From NCBI GenBank assembly GCA_900079685.1, contig LT599018.1, positions 551,012-615,011 of the forward strand: a stretch of 64,000 bases of DNA, read 5' to 3'. This stretch comes from an uncultured delta proteobacterium. GTDB taxonomy: Bacteria; Desulfobacterota; Desulfovibrionia; Desulfovibrionales; Desulfovibrionaceae. A model generated the notes under the pieces. That model was not told the DNA's origin. It made no database searches and saw nothing but the letters and a program-made list of their open reading frames with translations. Position numbers and translations under genes: made by a program. Shown here piece after piece: positions 54,058 through 63,931 of this stretch; within the stretch, counting starts at the first letter, position 1; the number at the start of each line of letters is the position of its first letter.

Positions 54058-55011
54058 ATGCGTAAAATCTTTATAACAACTGTCCTGATGGCCGCCATGC
54101 TGTTCGCCGGTTCCGCCTTTGCGGCAAAAACCTTTATCCGCATCAGCACCAGCACGGTGGGCGGCGGGTTTTACCTGATCGGCAATACCATCGCCCAACT
54201 CGGCCAGGTGAAAATGGCCGACGAGATGAACTTCACGGCCGTTACCGGCGGCAGCATCAAAAACATGATGAACCTGGAAAAAGGGGAATGTGAGCTCGGG
54301 CTTACCCAATCCTCCACCCTTGCTCTGGGCATCGCGGGGGAGGCCCCTTTCAAAGCCCCGCTGAAAAAACTGCGGTACGTCACGTCCATCTACCCCATGC
54401 CCGCGCATATCTTGATAAACAAGCGCTCCGGCATCAAGAGCGTTGCCGACTTCAAGGGCAAGCGCATTGACTACGGCTCCGTGGGACAGGGGATTGAAAC
54501 GAACGTGCGCGAACTCATGAGCATGTACGGCCTTGAAGACAAGGACGTCAAAATTGAGCGTTTCGGCCGTTCGGAATTTGAGGAAGCGTTCAAGACCGAC
54601 CGGATTGAAGGAACTCTCTGGACGACCACAACGCCCAACGCGCAGATTTCCGACCTTATCCGCTCCGACGTTGTGGGCCTGCTCAGCATGGAAAAAGAAA
54701 AACTCGATGCAATGCTGAAGCGCTACCCGCATTATATCGCGACGACCATTCCCGGCGGCACGTACGAAGGGATTTCCACCGACACGCTCACATTCGGCGC
54801 GGTGGGTTCGCTTTTGACGCACGACGGCATGCCTGACGAGGTTATTTACAAGATTACCAAAATGCTGCACGAAAACAGCGATTTTTTGAAAGAGCGCCTC
54901 GGCAGCTATTTTGCCGGGTTTAATCTGGAATTTGCGCTTTCCGGTATGGGCGAAACGCTTCTGCACCCCGGCGCCGCCAAGTACTACAAGGAAAAAGGCC
55001 TGATTAAGTAA
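54058..55011 (+). CDS. TAXI family TRAP transporter solute receptor (copy 2)
   Basis: This is a periplasmic TAXI receptor of 317 aa. A Sec signal peptide covers about residues 1-22 (MLFAGSAFAAK). Family features are FIRISTSTVGGGFYLIGNTIAQLGQ, GGSIKNMMNLEKGECELGLTQSSTLALGI, FKGKRIDYGSVGQGIETNVRELM and the C-terminal LLHPGAAKYYKEKG. GGGAGG precedes the ATG. Its binding region differs clearly from copy 1, so the ligand is probably different. It is followed 79 bp downstream by its permease, the reverse gene order to copy 1. Confidence 0.92.
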   Translation: MRKIFITTVLMAAMLFAGSAFAAKTFIRISTSTVGGGFYLIGNTIAQLGQVKMADEMNFTAVTGGSIKNMMNLEKGECELGLTQSSTLALGIAGEAPFKAPLKKLRYVTSIYPMPAHILINKRSGIKSVADFKGKRIDYGSVGQGIETNVRELMSMYGLEDKDVKIERFGRSEFEEAFKTDRIEGTLWTTTTPNAQISDLIRSDVVGLLSMEKEKLDAMLKRYPHYIATTIPGGTYEGISTDTLTFGAVGSLLTHDGMPDEVIYKITKMLHENSDFLKERLGSYFAGFNLEFALSGMGETLLHPGAAKYYKEKGLIK

Positions 55012-55090
55012 GGCGTTCGTACGACAGTCTGTCATTCCGGCGCGGGGCGGATGCCCCGCGCCCGGAAGAGAACCATTTTATCAGGAGACA

Positions 55091-57070
55091 ATGATGTCAG
55101 AGGCCTCCTCCCCCATGGCCCCACAGGCTGCTCCCGAAGCCGCGGCGTCTGCCGTTCCGCCGTCCGGCGAAGCGCCCAAAAAGAAAAAAGGCAAGCGCCG
55201 CGCGTTTTCCGGCAACCTGAAGCTTTTCATCACGGTCCTGACCGTGGCGCTCGCCTGTTTCCATCTGTATACGTCCTTTTTCGGCCTGCTGCCCGCCATG
55301 CAGCAGAGAAGCTTCCACCTGGCGTTTATTTTGCCGCTTATTTTCCTGCTGTATCCCGCTGGGAAAAATTCGCCGTACGAAAGGCCTTCCGTTCTTGACT
55401 GGCTGTTTGCCGTATCCGTTGCCGGGTGTTCGCTGTATGTCTGCTTTTTCTATGAAGACATAGCCAACCGCGCCGGCATGTTCGAGGAGTATGAAATCTA
55501 CCTCGCGGCGCTGTTTGTGCTGCTGGTGTTCGAGGCGGCACGCCGGGTGCTGGGCTACATCCTGCCCGCGTTTTGCGCTTTTTTCCTTTTCTTCGCCTAT
55601 TTCGGGCCGTCCATGCCCGGACCTTTCGTGCACGCGGGCCTCTCCATCCCCCGCATTCTCGAGGAACTGTACCTGACCACCGACGGTCTGTTCGGCCTGG
55701 TTACGGGCGTTTCCGCCACGTATATTTTTATGTTCATTCTGTTCGGCTCCTTCCTCAGCTCCACGGGGACGGCCAACTTCTTCAACGACTTTTCCATGGC
55801 CCTCACCGGCCATCTGAAAGGCGGCCCAGCCAAGATCGCGGTGCTTTCCAGCGCGCTCATGGGCACTATTTCCGGGTCCACCTCGGCCAACGTGGCCACC
55901 ACCGGTTCCTTCACCATCCCGCTCATGAAAAAGGTCGGCTACCAGCCGCACTTTGCCGGGGCGGTGGAAGCCGCGGCCTCCACGGGCGGGCAGATCATGC
56001 CGCCGGTGCTCGGCTCCGCGGCCTTCATCATCGCGGACACCGTGGGCACCCCGTACATCAACGTGGTTGTCGCCTCGCTCGTCCCGGCGCTGCTGTATTT
56101 CTTCGGCATCTGGTGCAGCCTGTCCGTGGAGGCGAGCCGCGTGGGCCTGAAAGGCCTGCCCAAAGACATGCTGCCCAAGATCAAGCACGTCATCGTCAAG
56201 ACCGGGTACAAGGCCATTCCGCTGTTCGCCATCGTGATCCTGCTCTGCATGGGGCGGAACCCGCTGTTCGCGGCCTGCGTGGGCATCGTGTGCTGCGTGG
56301 TGCTCTCCTTCGTGGACAAGGCCGACCGGCTGAGTTGGAAGTCTCTGATCGCGACGCTTGAGGACGGCTCCAAGTCCGCCCTGTCCGTGGCCATCGCCTG
56401 CACCATCGTGGGGGTGGTCATCGGCATGATGGGCGCCACGGGCATTGCGTTGCGTATCGGCGACGCGATTTTGAGCTACACCCAGGGGATGCTCATCCCG
56501 ACCATGATCGTGACCATGATAATCTGCCTCTTGCTCGGCATGGGCATGCCGACCACGGCCTCCTACGTCATGGCGTCCGCCGTGGGCGTTCCGGCCATGA
56601 TCCTGCTCGGCTGCAACCCGCTGGACGCGCATTTCTTCGTGTTCTTCTACGCGGTGCTTTCGTCCGTCACCCCGCCGGTGTGCGTCGGCGCGTACACGGC
56701 CGCCGGGATAGCCGGGGCCAACCCCAACCAAACGGCGTTTACCGCCGTGCGGCTGGCGCTTTCCGGGTTTATCATTCCCTTTGTGTTTATCCTGAACCCG
56801 GAACTCTTGCTGACCAACGTGACCAACTGGCCCATGTTCGTGGTGACGCTGGCCTCGGCCATGGTGGGCATAGCCACCTTGTCCGTGGGGCTTGAGGGTT
56901 TTCTTTTCGTCAACTTGCGGATCTACGAGCGCCTCGCGCTGCTGGGCGCCGCGCTCTGCATGATAAAACCCGGCATGTATACCGATGCCGTCGGCCTGGG
57001 GCTCCTGGCCGCCGTGTATTGCCTCGCCAAGATGCGCAAAAAACCGGAACTGAAACCGGCAACCGAATAA
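55091..57070 (+). CDS. Fused TRAP transporter 4TM/12TM permease (copy 2)
   Basis: This is the membrane part of the second TAXI-TRAP importer. The 659-aa chain starts with an Ala/Pro- and Lys-rich cytoplasmic stretch (to about residue 40), then about 16 membrane helices. Large-subunit signatures are ALMGTISGSTSANVATTGSFTIPLMKK, AAASTGGQIMPPVLGSAAFIIAD, LLGMGMPTTASYVMASAVG and PPVCVGAYTAAGIAGANPNQTAF. Two ATGs lie in tandem (55091, 55094) behind CAGGAGACA. Strongly similar in layout to copy 1 but clearly diverged. A strong bidirectional terminator follows. Confidence 0.93.
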   Translation: MMSEASSPMAPQAAPEAAASAVPPSGEAPKKKKGKRRAFSGNLKLFITVLTVALACFHLYTSFFGLLPAMQQRSFHLAFILPLIFLLYPAGKNSPYERPSVLDWLFAVSVAGCSLYVCFFYEDIANRAGMFEEYEIYLAALFVLLVFEAARRVLGYILPAFCAFFLFFAYFGPSMPGPFVHAGLSIPRILEELYLTTDGLFGLVTGVSATYIFMFILFGSFLSSTGTANFFNDFSMALTGHLKGGPAKIAVLSSALMGTISGSTSANVATTGSFTIPLMKKVGYQPHFAGAVEAAASTGGQIMPPVLGSAAFIIADTVGTPYINVVVASLVPALLYFFGIWCSLSVEASRVGLKGLPKDMLPKIKHVIVKTGYKAIPLFAIVILLCMGRNPLFAACVGIVCCVVLSFVDKADRLSWKSLIATLEDGSKSALSVAIACTIVGVVIGMMGATGIALRIGDAILSYTQGMLIPTMIVTMIICLLLGMGMPTTASYVMASAVGVPAMILLGCNPLDAHFFVFFYAVLSSVTPPVCVGAYTAAGIAGANPNQTAFTAVRLALSGFIIPFVFILNPELLLTNVTNWPMFVVTLASAMVGIATLSVGLEGFLFVNLRIYERLALLGAALCMIKPGMYTDAVGLGLLAAVYCLAKMRKKPELKPATE

Positions 57071-57089
57071 CGGTCCTGTCCCATACAGC

Positions 57090-57126
57090 AAAACGCCTGC
57101 CGGGGTTCCGGCAGGCGTTTTTATTT
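57090..57126. terminator. Bidirectional terminator between TRAP 2 and lon
   Basis: Perfect 14-bp stem AAAACGCCTGCCGG / CCGGCAGGCGTTTT with a GGTT loop, followed by TATTT on plus. Confidence 0.92.
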
Positions 57127-57139
57127 GCGACATGGTTTT

Positions 57140-59593
57140 TTATTGCGCTGTCAGCGGCGGCTCATGGGCATCGTCGTGCCCTCTGAGGGATTGGTAGACG
57201 GGCGCCGCCGTCGCCCGGCCGGGGAAAATATCCCCCACGGAGGCTGTGAGCGCGATTTCCAGAACTTCGTCCGCGTTTTCAACAGGCTTGATGACAAGAC
57301 TTTTGAGAATTTCCGCCGGGACTTCCTTAAGATCCCGCTCGTTATCCTTGGGGATAATCACGGTATGTATCATACCGCGGTGGGCGGCCAGGAGTTTTTC
57401 CCGGAGCCCCCCGATCGGCAGCACGCGGCCGCGCAGCGTAATCTCGCCGGTCATGGCCACGTCGCTCCGCACGGGAATGCCGAGCAGGGCGGAGACAAGG
57501 GACGTTACGAGCGTAACCCCGGCGGACGGGCCGTCTTTGGGCGTGGCGCCCTCGGGCACGTGGACGTGGATGTCGATGGTCTTGTAAAAATCCCGGCGCA
57601 GGCCGAAGGCGTCGGAGCGCGACCGCACGTAGGAGAGCGCCGCCTGGGCGGACTCCTTCATGACGTCGCCGAGCTTGCCCGTGGTGTTGACGTTGCCCTT
57701 GCCGGGCATCAGCGCGGTTTCCACCACCAGCAGTTCGCCGCCGACCTCGGTGTAGGCGAGCCCCGTGCAGACGCCGATCTGGGAGTCGTGCTCCTTCTCG
57801 CCGTGACGGTATTTTTTCACGCCGAGTAAACCGGGAAGGCTGCTGCGGGAAATGTGGGCGGTTTCGAATTTTTCCTTTTCATCCACAACGCGCATGGCGA
57901 CTTTCCGGCACACGGTCGCGATTTCGCGTTCCAGGCTGCGCACGCCCGCCTCGCGGGTGTATGAGTGGATGATCTCCACCACCGCGTTTTCGGAAACCTG
58001 CATCTGCTCCGGAGTCAGGCCGTGCATTTCAATCTGCTTCGGGATCAGGAAGTTACGCGCGATATGGCGCTTTTCCGTTTCCAGGTAGCCGGGCAGCCGG
58101 ATAATTTCCATACGGTCCTGCAAGGGCAGGGGGATGGCATGGAGCGAGTTGGCCGTGGTGATGAAAAAGATCTGCGAGAGATCGTAATCCAGGTCCAGGT
58201 AATGGTCGTTGAACGCGCAGTTCTGTTCGGGATCAAGCACTTCCAGCAGCGCCGCCGAGGGGTCGCCCCGGAAGTCCATGCTCATCTTGTCAATTTCATC
58301 AAGACAGAACAGGGGGTTATTGAATTTTACCCGTTTCAGTGACTGGATAATCTTGCCGGGTAGCGCCCCTACGTAGGTGCGCCGGTGCCCCCTGATTTCC
58401 GCTTCGTCGCGCACGCCGCCCAGAGACAGGCGCACGTATTCCCGGCCCGTCGCGCGGGCCACCGATTTGACGAGCGATGTTTTGCCGACGCCGGGAGGGC
58501 CGACAAGGCACAAAATGGGGCCTTTGAGCTTGTTGACCAGCTTCTGCACAGCCAGATACTCAAGGATGCGTTCTTTCGGTTTTTCAAGGCCGAAATGGTC
58601 GGCATCGAGGATTTCCCGGGCCGCCCCGATATCAATGGTCGTCTCTTTCAACGAATTCCAGGGCAGGTCGAGAATCCAGTCCACATAGTTGTGTACAACC
58701 GTGTATTCCGCGGAGGAGGGGGGCATCTGGCGGAGTTTTTTCACTTCGCGCAGGCCTTTTTCCCGTGCTTCTTCGGGCATGTCCTTTTCCGCGAACCGTT
58801 TTTCCAGTTCGGCCACTTCCTGCGTGGGGTCGTCTTCACGCCCCATTTCCTTGTGGATGGCCTTTATCTGCTCGTTGAGATAGTACTCGCGCTGGTTGCG
58901 CTCCATCTGGCTTTTGACGCGGCCTTTGATGCGCCGTTCCATGGAGGCGATGTCGATTTCCGCCTGGAGCAGTTCGTAGACCTTGGTCAACCGTTCCACG
59001 GGGTCAAGCGTTGCAAACACTTCCTGTTTTTTGCGGTAGTCGAGCTTCAAATGCCCCATCACGGCGTCGGCAAGGTGGCCGGGAGTGGCAACGGCGCCAA
59101 GGGCCTGGAGAATGTCCGGCGAAATTTTCTTATTGTTTTTGGCGTAATCGCGCAGGCTTTCCATGGCCGTGCGCATGAGCGCTTCCCCTTCCGGGGCCGC
59201 CGTGACCATCTCCGGGATGGGGGTAACGCGGACCTGGGAGAAATCTCCGCCGTCCTCCAGCACTTTCGAGCTGCCTTCCGGCCGGAGCCAGGTGGCTCTG
59301 TAAAGCCCCTCGAACAGCACTTTGATGGTGCCGTCCGGCAGGCGAAGGAGTTGCAGGATGCGGCAGACCGTGCCGATTTCAAACAGATCGCCGAAACCCG
59401 GCCGCTCCACGTTGGAATCCCGCTGCGGCACGAGCATTATCTGTTTGTCGAAGTCTGAAGACGCGCGCTCTATGGCGCGTATGGAAGCCTCCCGCCCCAC
59501 GAAAAGCGGTGTGATGGACTTGGGAAACATCACCACTTCCCGGAGTGACATCAACGGGAGCATATGCCCCTTGTCGTTCGGCTCAATGTTCAT
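57140..59593 (-). CDS. lon: ATP-dependent protease La (Lon)
   Basis: Lon degrades misfolded and regulatory proteins in the cytoplasm. The 817-aa product has the N-terminal substrate-binding LAN domain (LPLMSLREVVMFPKSITPLFVGR), the AAA+ module with Walker A GPPGVGKTSLVKSVA, and the protease domain with catalytic Ser near residue 690 in PKDGPSAGVTLVTSL and the Lys in PIGGLREKLLAAHRG. Length is typical. It is the third gene of the clpP-clpX-lon cluster, 76 bp after clpX, and is ended by a strong terminator. Confidence 0.97.
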   Translation of the reverse strand: MNIEPNDKGHMLPLMSLREVVMFPKSITPLFVGREASIRAIERASSDFDKQIMLVPQRDSNVERPGFGDLFEIGTVCRILQLLRLPDGTIKVLFEGLYRATWLRPEGSSKVLEDGGDFSQVRVTPIPEMVTAAPEGEALMRTAMESLRDYAKNNKKISPDILQALGAVATPGHLADAVMGHLKLDYRKKQEVFATLDPVERLTKVYELLQAEIDIASMERRIKGRVKSQMERNQREYYLNEQIKAIHKEMGREDDPTQEVAELEKRFAEKDMPEEAREKGLREVKKLRQMPPSSAEYTVVHNYVDWILDLPWNSLKETTIDIGAAREILDADHFGLEKPKERILEYLAVQKLVNKLKGPILCLVGPPGVGKTSLVKSVARATGREYVRLSLGGVRDEAEIRGHRRTYVGALPGKIIQSLKRVKFNNPLFCLDEIDKMSMDFRGDPSAALLEVLDPEQNCAFNDHYLDLDYDLSQIFFITTANSLHAIPLPLQDRMEIIRLPGYLETEKRHIARNFLIPKQIEMHGLTPEQMQVSENAVVEIIHSYTREAGVRSLEREIATVCRKVAMRVVDEKEKFETAHISRSSLPGLLGVKKYRHGEKEHDSQIGVCTGLAYTEVGGELLVVETALMPGKGNVNTTGKLGDVMKESAQAALSYVRSRSDAFGLRRDFYKTIDIHVHVPEGATPKDGPSAGVTLVTSLVSALLGIPVRSDVAMTGEITLRGRVLPIGGLREKLLAAHRGMIHTVIIPKDNERDLKEVPAEILKSLVIKPVENADEVLEIALTASVGDIFPGRATAAPVYQSLRGHDDAHEPPLTAQ

Positions 59594-59669
59594 ACAAATC
59601 CCCTTGTCCCCTTACACTGTCCCCCGACGTTGTGCGCCGCGACGGGCGCGAAAGGCGTGATGATGATGC

Positions 59670-60923
59670 TCAGGCGGTTTCGCTCTGCGCGTCGGTGTCG
59701 TAAATGTAGAGCGGTTCCTTGCCTTTCTCTATCACGGCGGCATTGACAACGCACTCCCGCACGTTCTCACGCGAGGGGAGGGAATACATGATATCCATCA
59801 TGGCGTGTTCCATGACGTTACGCAAGCCTCTGGCTCCAGTTTTACGCTTTATCGCCAGATGGGCAATAGCTTTGAGAGCGTCCTGCGTGAACCGCAAGGT
59901 TACGTCATCCAGAGAGAAAAGTTTCTGGTACTGTTTCACCAGAGCGTTCTTGGGTTCGGTCAGCACGCGGATAAGATCCTCTTCCGAGAGATCGTCGACA
60001 TACGTGACCACCGGAACACGGCCGACAAATTCGGGGATAAGGCCGAATTTCACCAGATCGTTGGGGTGCACTTCGGAGAGGATGGCGCTGGTTTCCTTGG
60101 TTTCGGAAATTTTGGCGCCGAACCCGAGCGAGCGCCCGCGCAGCCGCTGTTCCACAATTTTATCAAGGCCGACGAAGGCGCCGCCGAGGATGAACAGGAT
60201 ATTGGAGGTATCCAGGCGGATGTATTCCTGCTGGGGGTGCTTCCGGCCGCCTTTGGGCGGGATATTCGCTTCCGTGCCTTCGATGATTTTCAAAAGGGCC
60301 TGCTGCACCCCTTCCCCCGAGACGTCACGGGTGATGGACGCGGAATCGCCCTTGCGGGAAATTTTATCGATTTCGTCAATATAAATGATGCCCTTACTGG
60401 CGGATTCAAGATCGTAATCCGCATTCTGCAGGAGCTGCACCAGGATATTTTCCACATCTTCGCCCACATACCCGGCTTCCGTCAGGGTGGTGGCGTCGGC
60501 GATGGCAAAGGGCACGTTCAGCGTGCGGGCAAGGGTTTTGGCAAGCAAGGTCTTGCCGCTGCCCGAAGGCCCGATAAGCAGGATGTTGCTTTTTTCCAGC
60601 TCCACGTCATTGCCGAGGGCTTCGCTGAAAAAGACGCGCTTGTAATGGTTATGCACGGCAACGGCCAGAGCTTTTTTGGCGTTGGACTGGCCGATGACGT
60701 ATTCGTCAAGTTTCGCGGACAGCTCCTGGGGGGTGAGGAGTTTGCCCTCCTCACGCACTTCCTGTTTTATCTGGTCCGCAATGATTTCCGTGCACAGGGC
60801 TATGCACTCGTCACAAATGGAGACGTTGCCGGGCCCCGCGATGAGGCGGCGGACGGCATCTTCGCCTTTGTCACAGAAGGAGCAGCGTATCTCCTGGCCC
60901 TGTTTGGTATCTGTATCGCTCAT
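59670..60923 (-). CDS. clpX: ATP-dependent Clp protease ATP-binding subunit ClpX
   Basis: ClpX unfolds tagged substrates and feeds them to ClpP. The 417-aa product has the zinc-binding domain (Cys14, Cys17, Cys37, Cys40), Walker [16 protein letters not shown], the DEIDKI-type Walker [11 protein letters not shown], and the pore-loop region [15 protein letters not shown]. The C-terminal region ([28 protein letters not shown]) is typical. The ATG at 60923 starts [17 protein letters not shown] and is preferred over one five codons upstream. It lies 57 bp after clpP. Confidence 0.97.
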   Translation of the reverse strand: MSDTDTKQGQEIRCSFCDKGEDAVRRLIAGPGNVSICDECIALCTEIIADQIKQEVREEGKLLTPQELSAKLDEYVIGQSNAKKALAVAVHNHYKRVFFSEALGNDVELEKSNILLIGPSGSGKTLLAKTLARTLNVPFAIADATTLTEAGYVGEDVENILVQLLQNADYDLESASKGIIYIDEIDKISRKGDSASITRDVSGEGVQQALLKIIEGTEANIPPKGGRKHPQQEYIRLDTSNILFILGGAFVGLDKIVEQRLRGRSLGFGAKISETKETSAILSEVHPNDLVKFGLIPEFVGRVPVVTYVDDLSEEDLIRVLTEPKNALVKQYQKLFSLDDVTLRFTQDALKAIAHLAIKRKTGARGLRNVMEHAMMDIMYSLPSRENVRECVVNAAVIEKGKEPLYIYDTDAQSETA

Positions 60924-60980
60924 AATGCTATCCTGCATGTGCGCGCGGGGTGGCCCGCGCTATTTTTTCGCGTGAACCCG

Positions 60981-61586
60981 CTATTTTTCGACGGACGATG
61001 CGAGGTCTTCGCGGGAGACGAGCACTCTGTCGATGAGGCCGAAGGTTTTGGCTTCCTCGGCGGACATAAAGTTATCGCGTTCCGTTTGCGTCGCTATGAC
61101 ATCTATTCCCTGACCCGTGTGTTTGGCCATTATTTCATTTAAGGCGGCCTTCAACCGCAGGGTTTCGCGGGCGTGGATCTCTATGTCCGTCGCCTGCCCC
61201 CGGAAACCGCCCGACGGCTGGTGGATCATGATCCGGCTGTTCGGGAGCGAGTAGCGCAGGCCCGGTGTGCCGGCCGCCAGAAGAAGCGCGCCCATGCTGG
61301 CCGCCTGGCCCATGCACAGCGTCGCCACGGGGCAGGTGATGTACTGCATGGTGTCATAAATGGCGAGGCCCGCGGTAACGACGCCGCCGGGAGAGTTGAT
61401 ATACAGATAAACTTCCTTTTCCGGGTCTTCGGATTCCAGGAACAGGAGCTGCGCGCAGATGAGCGAGGCGGTATGGTCATCGACCGCGTCTCCCAGCAGG
61501 ACGATTCTGTCTTTCAGCAGGCGGGAGTAAATATCGTATGCGCGCTCGGCGCGCCCGGTCGTCTCGATTACCATTGGTATGGGCAT
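60981..61586 (-). CDS. clpP: ATP-dependent Clp protease proteolytic subunit ClpP
   Basis: ClpP forms the double-ring serine protease chamber. The 201-aa product has the catalytic triad Ser97 in GQAASMG, His122 in IMIHQPSGG and Asp171, and starts [24 protein letters not shown]. The start ATG follows AAGGAGAGAAC. It heads clpP-clpX-lon. The upstream gap contains a hairpin that probably ends the tig transcript, so clpP likely has its own promoter there. Confidence 0.97.
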   Translation of the reverse strand: MPIPMVIETTGRAERAYDIYSRLLKDRIVLLGDAVDDHTASLICAQLLFLESEDPEKEVYLYINSPGGVVTAGLAIYDTMQYITCPVATLCMGQAASMGALLLAAGTPGLRYSLPNSRIMIHQPSGGFRGQATDIEIHARETLRLKAALNEIMAKHTGQGIDVIATQTERDNFMSAEEAKTFGLIDRVLVSREDLASSVEK

Positions 61587-61679
61587 GTTCTCTCCTTAAA
61601 ACTGACATCCTAAGTATTATCGGCACAAAATGGAAAAAGTCCAGACCATGAGAGATGGCCGTGGGATACGGACAGACAA

Positions 61680-61711
61680 ATGGGGAAGGGGTCGCTTGAC
61701 CCTTCCCCATA
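61680..61711 (-). terminator. Terminator-like hairpin between tig and clpP
   Basis: Stem ATGGGGAAGGGTC / GACCCCTTCCCCAT on the minus strand with one bulged base and a short loop. The following bases (TTGTC) are only weakly U-rich. Confidence 0.55.
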
Positions 61712-61746
61712 CGTTTACACAAGGTATACCGAAGGTAAAGACAAAC

Positions 61747-63138
61747 TTATTCGGAGTCATTCTCGCTTTGCGCGGACCCCTCGTCAGTGGTTTTTTCCGC
61801 CTTTTTGGCCTTGGCCGGTTTGGCGCCGTCCGTATCCGCGCCCGCCATGTCCTCGCCGGAAGCCTTGTCGTAGATGCGGTCCATGGCTTTGTCCGCGAGG
61901 ATTCTATCGCGCAGGGCGGGGTAGAGGTTGTTCCGGGAGTAATGCTCCTGAACTTCCTTGATGTCGTGCCCGTTGCGGGACGCGATCTGCCGGAGGGCGG
62001 CGTTCATTTCCTGCGGGGTGGCCTCAAGGCCTTCTTTCTTGGCGACGGTCAGAAGGAAGAGCTGGGTTTTGGCGAAGTTCGCCGCTTCCTTCTGGGCTTC
62101 TTCCTTCATTTTGGTGAAGTCGTCCTCGACAAGGGTCGCCAGGTCCTTGCCCTCGCGGGAAAGCTCCTGCACTCTGCCGTGCATGATGTTCTGCGTATAG
62201 CGCTCGACCATGCCTTCGGGCAGGGGGAAGTCCATATTCTCGAGCAGTTTTTCAAGGAGCAGGCTCTGGGCTTTGGCCTTGACCATTTCCTTGCGGTTTT
62301 TCATGTAGGTTTCTTTGATATTGTCGCGCATGGCGGCAAGGGAATCAAGGCCACCGGCCTTTTTGGCGAATTCGTCGTCAAGTTCCGGCAGTTTGCGGGC
62401 TTGCAGGGACTTGGCGGTGATCTTCATGGTTACGGTTTTCCCGGCAAGGGGCTTGTGGCCGTAATCTTCGGGGAAGGTAACCTTGCCCTCGCCGGAGTCG
62501 CCGGGCATGATGGTGCGGGCCAGGGCTTCAAAATCCGGGATGACCTGGCTATCGCCGATGGCGACCTGGAAATTCTCTCCGGAAACGCCTTCAACGGGTT
62601 CGCCGTTTTCGTCAAAACCGGCAAAATCCATGGTGACCACGTCGCCGTCGCCGGGCAGGCGCTTTTCCTCGACAGGGGCGCGTTCCGCCATGCCGCGGCG
62701 CACGCGTTCAAGCACGTCGTCAATTTCCTTTTCTTCAACGACCGGCGTTTCTTCTGCAACGCCGATGCCGTCGTATTCCGGCAGGGTCATTGCCGGCATG
62801 GTTTCGAAGGAAAAAGCGTAGGAAAAGGCCTCGCCGCGCTTCAAAGGAGCGTTGTCCCCGTCAAAGGAGAGGTCCCCGAGGGGGTCCACGTCCATCTCCC
62901 GCAAAATTTCGCCGATGTTGCCGTTAACCAGTTCGTTCACGGCATCGCTGTAGATATCCTGGGAGAAGCGTTTTTCGATCATGGCCATCGGAGCCTTGCC
63001 CTTGCGGAACCCGGGCAGAGCGACGCGCGAACGGTATTGGGCGATGGTGCGGTTTAAAACGGCATCCACTTCTTCGGCGGGCACGGTGACCGCCACCTTT
63101 TTTTTGACAGGGGAAAGATCTTCCACCGTATGCTGCAT
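61747..63138 (-). CDS. tig: Trigger factor
   Basis: Trigger factor is the ribosome-bound chaperone and peptidyl-prolyl isomerase. The 463-aa product has the ribosome-binding N-domain with GFRKGKAPMAMIEKRFSQDIY (the GFRxGxxP signature), the FKBP-type PPIase domain in the middle (DGDVVTMDFAGFDENGEPVEGV, FPEDYGHKPLAGKTVTMK), and a helical C-domain ending in an Ala/Lys-rich acidic tail. AAGGAG precedes the ATG; a longer frame upstream is not conserved. The order tig-clpP-clpX-lon is common in bacteria. Confidence 0.96.
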   Translation of the reverse strand: MQHTVEDLSPVKKKVAVTVPAEEVDAVLNRTIAQYRSRVALPGFRKGKAPMAMIEKRFSQDIYSDAVNELVNGNIGEILREMDVDPLGDLSFDGDNAPLKRGEAFSYAFSFETMPAMTLPEYDGIGVAEETPVVEEKEIDDVLERVRRGMAERAPVEEKRLPGDGDVVTMDFAGFDENGEPVEGVSGENFQVAIGDSQVIPDFEALARTIMPGDSGEGKVTFPEDYGHKPLAGKTVTMKITAKSLQARKLPELDDEFAKKAGGLDSLAAMRDNIKETYMKNRKEMVKAKAQSLLLEKLLENMDFPLPEGMVERYTQNIMHGRVQELSREGKDLATLVEDDFTKMKEEAQKEAANFAKTQLFLLTVAKKEGLEATPQEMNAALRQIASRNGHDIKEVQEHYSRNNLYPALRDRILADKAMDRIYDKASGEDMAGADTDGAKPAKAKKAEKTTDEGSAQSENDSE

Positions 63139-63329
63139 GGCAAAGACTCCTTGGGAATAACGGCATTCCGGCTTGCGTACCGCAAACATGCCGTGGGATA
63201 GCCCTAAACGGAGGCGAAAGCGCACAAAAACAGTGACCGGCCCGCCGTCAGGGAACTGATGTCTCTATCAGGTGTGGCAAGAATATGCAAGCCGTCGGCG
63301 ACAAAAACGCGCGGCGGCCCGCCGGGGTT

Positions 63330-63743
63330 TTACGCCTTTTGGGCTGCCCGTTCGGCGACCGCGCGCAGGAGGTCGTTGACGGAGCTGAACCAGGCATCGA
63401 CCATGTGGCGCATAAGGCCGACTTCCTCGGCTTTCGCCAGCAGCCCCAGAACCGGAACGCCTGAGCCGTGCGCGGCGCCCACTTCCGCCCAGGCGTCGCA
63501 CCCGGAGGGGCCGAGATAGATCACAAGATCGGCTTTGGTCGCGGAATCCACGCAAAACGTGAAGATGCGCCGCCCGTCATCGGAATTGATGAACCCCGCG
63601 AGTTCGCGTTTGGATAAAAACGCTTCCTCCGGCCTTCCTTCGCGCAGCCAGGAGAGGATTTCATGGCCCATGTCCTCAAGGCGCTCCGTAAGCATCTCCA
63701 CGGCATGCTGGTGCTTCCACGAAGCCGCGATATAAATCCGCAT
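63330..63743 (-). CDS. Nucleoside 2-deoxyribosyltransferase-like protein
   Basis: The 137-aa product starts MRIYIAASWKHQHAVEMLTERLEDMGHEILSWL and has ATKADLVIYLGPSGCDAWAEVGAAHGSGVPVLGLL. This is the pattern of nucleoside 2-deoxyribosyltransferase-like (TIR-related) folds: an N-terminal beta strand with a small-residue turn, a D/L-V-I/Y strand (Asp72), and a conserved Glu in WAEVGAA (Glu87). Whether it hydrolyses nucleotides or transfers bases is unknown. AGGAAAAGACC precedes the ATG; an upstream extension is not conserved. It stands 190 bp from tig and is divergent from the relA-like gene. Confidence 0.7.
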   Translation of the reverse strand: MRIYIAASWKHQHAVEMLTERLEDMGHEILSWLREGRPEEAFLSKRELAGFINSDDGRRIFTFCVDSATKADLVIYLGPSGCDAWAEVGAAHGSGVPVLGLLAKAEEVGLMRHMVDAWFSSVNDLLRAVAERAAQKA

Positions 63744-63931
63744 GGTCTTTTCCTTGTAACGCCCGTCGCGCATCCGCGCCCGGCAGGGTTGTCCGTCGAA
63801 TGGAATGCAGCTTTGGCTATCATAGTGGAAGGCCGCTGTCGATAGACAAATCAGGCTGTATACAACTGACTCTCTCCCTGATATCATCATCTTTTTACTC
63901 GCTACTTTCTCCCGCCGGGGTGGGGCTCCAC

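Noticed and set aside
55097-57133. Long minus-strand open frame opposite the second TRAP permease gene
   Set aside because: Same reason: His/Gly/Arg-rich complement of a membrane protein gene, crossing a strong terminator.
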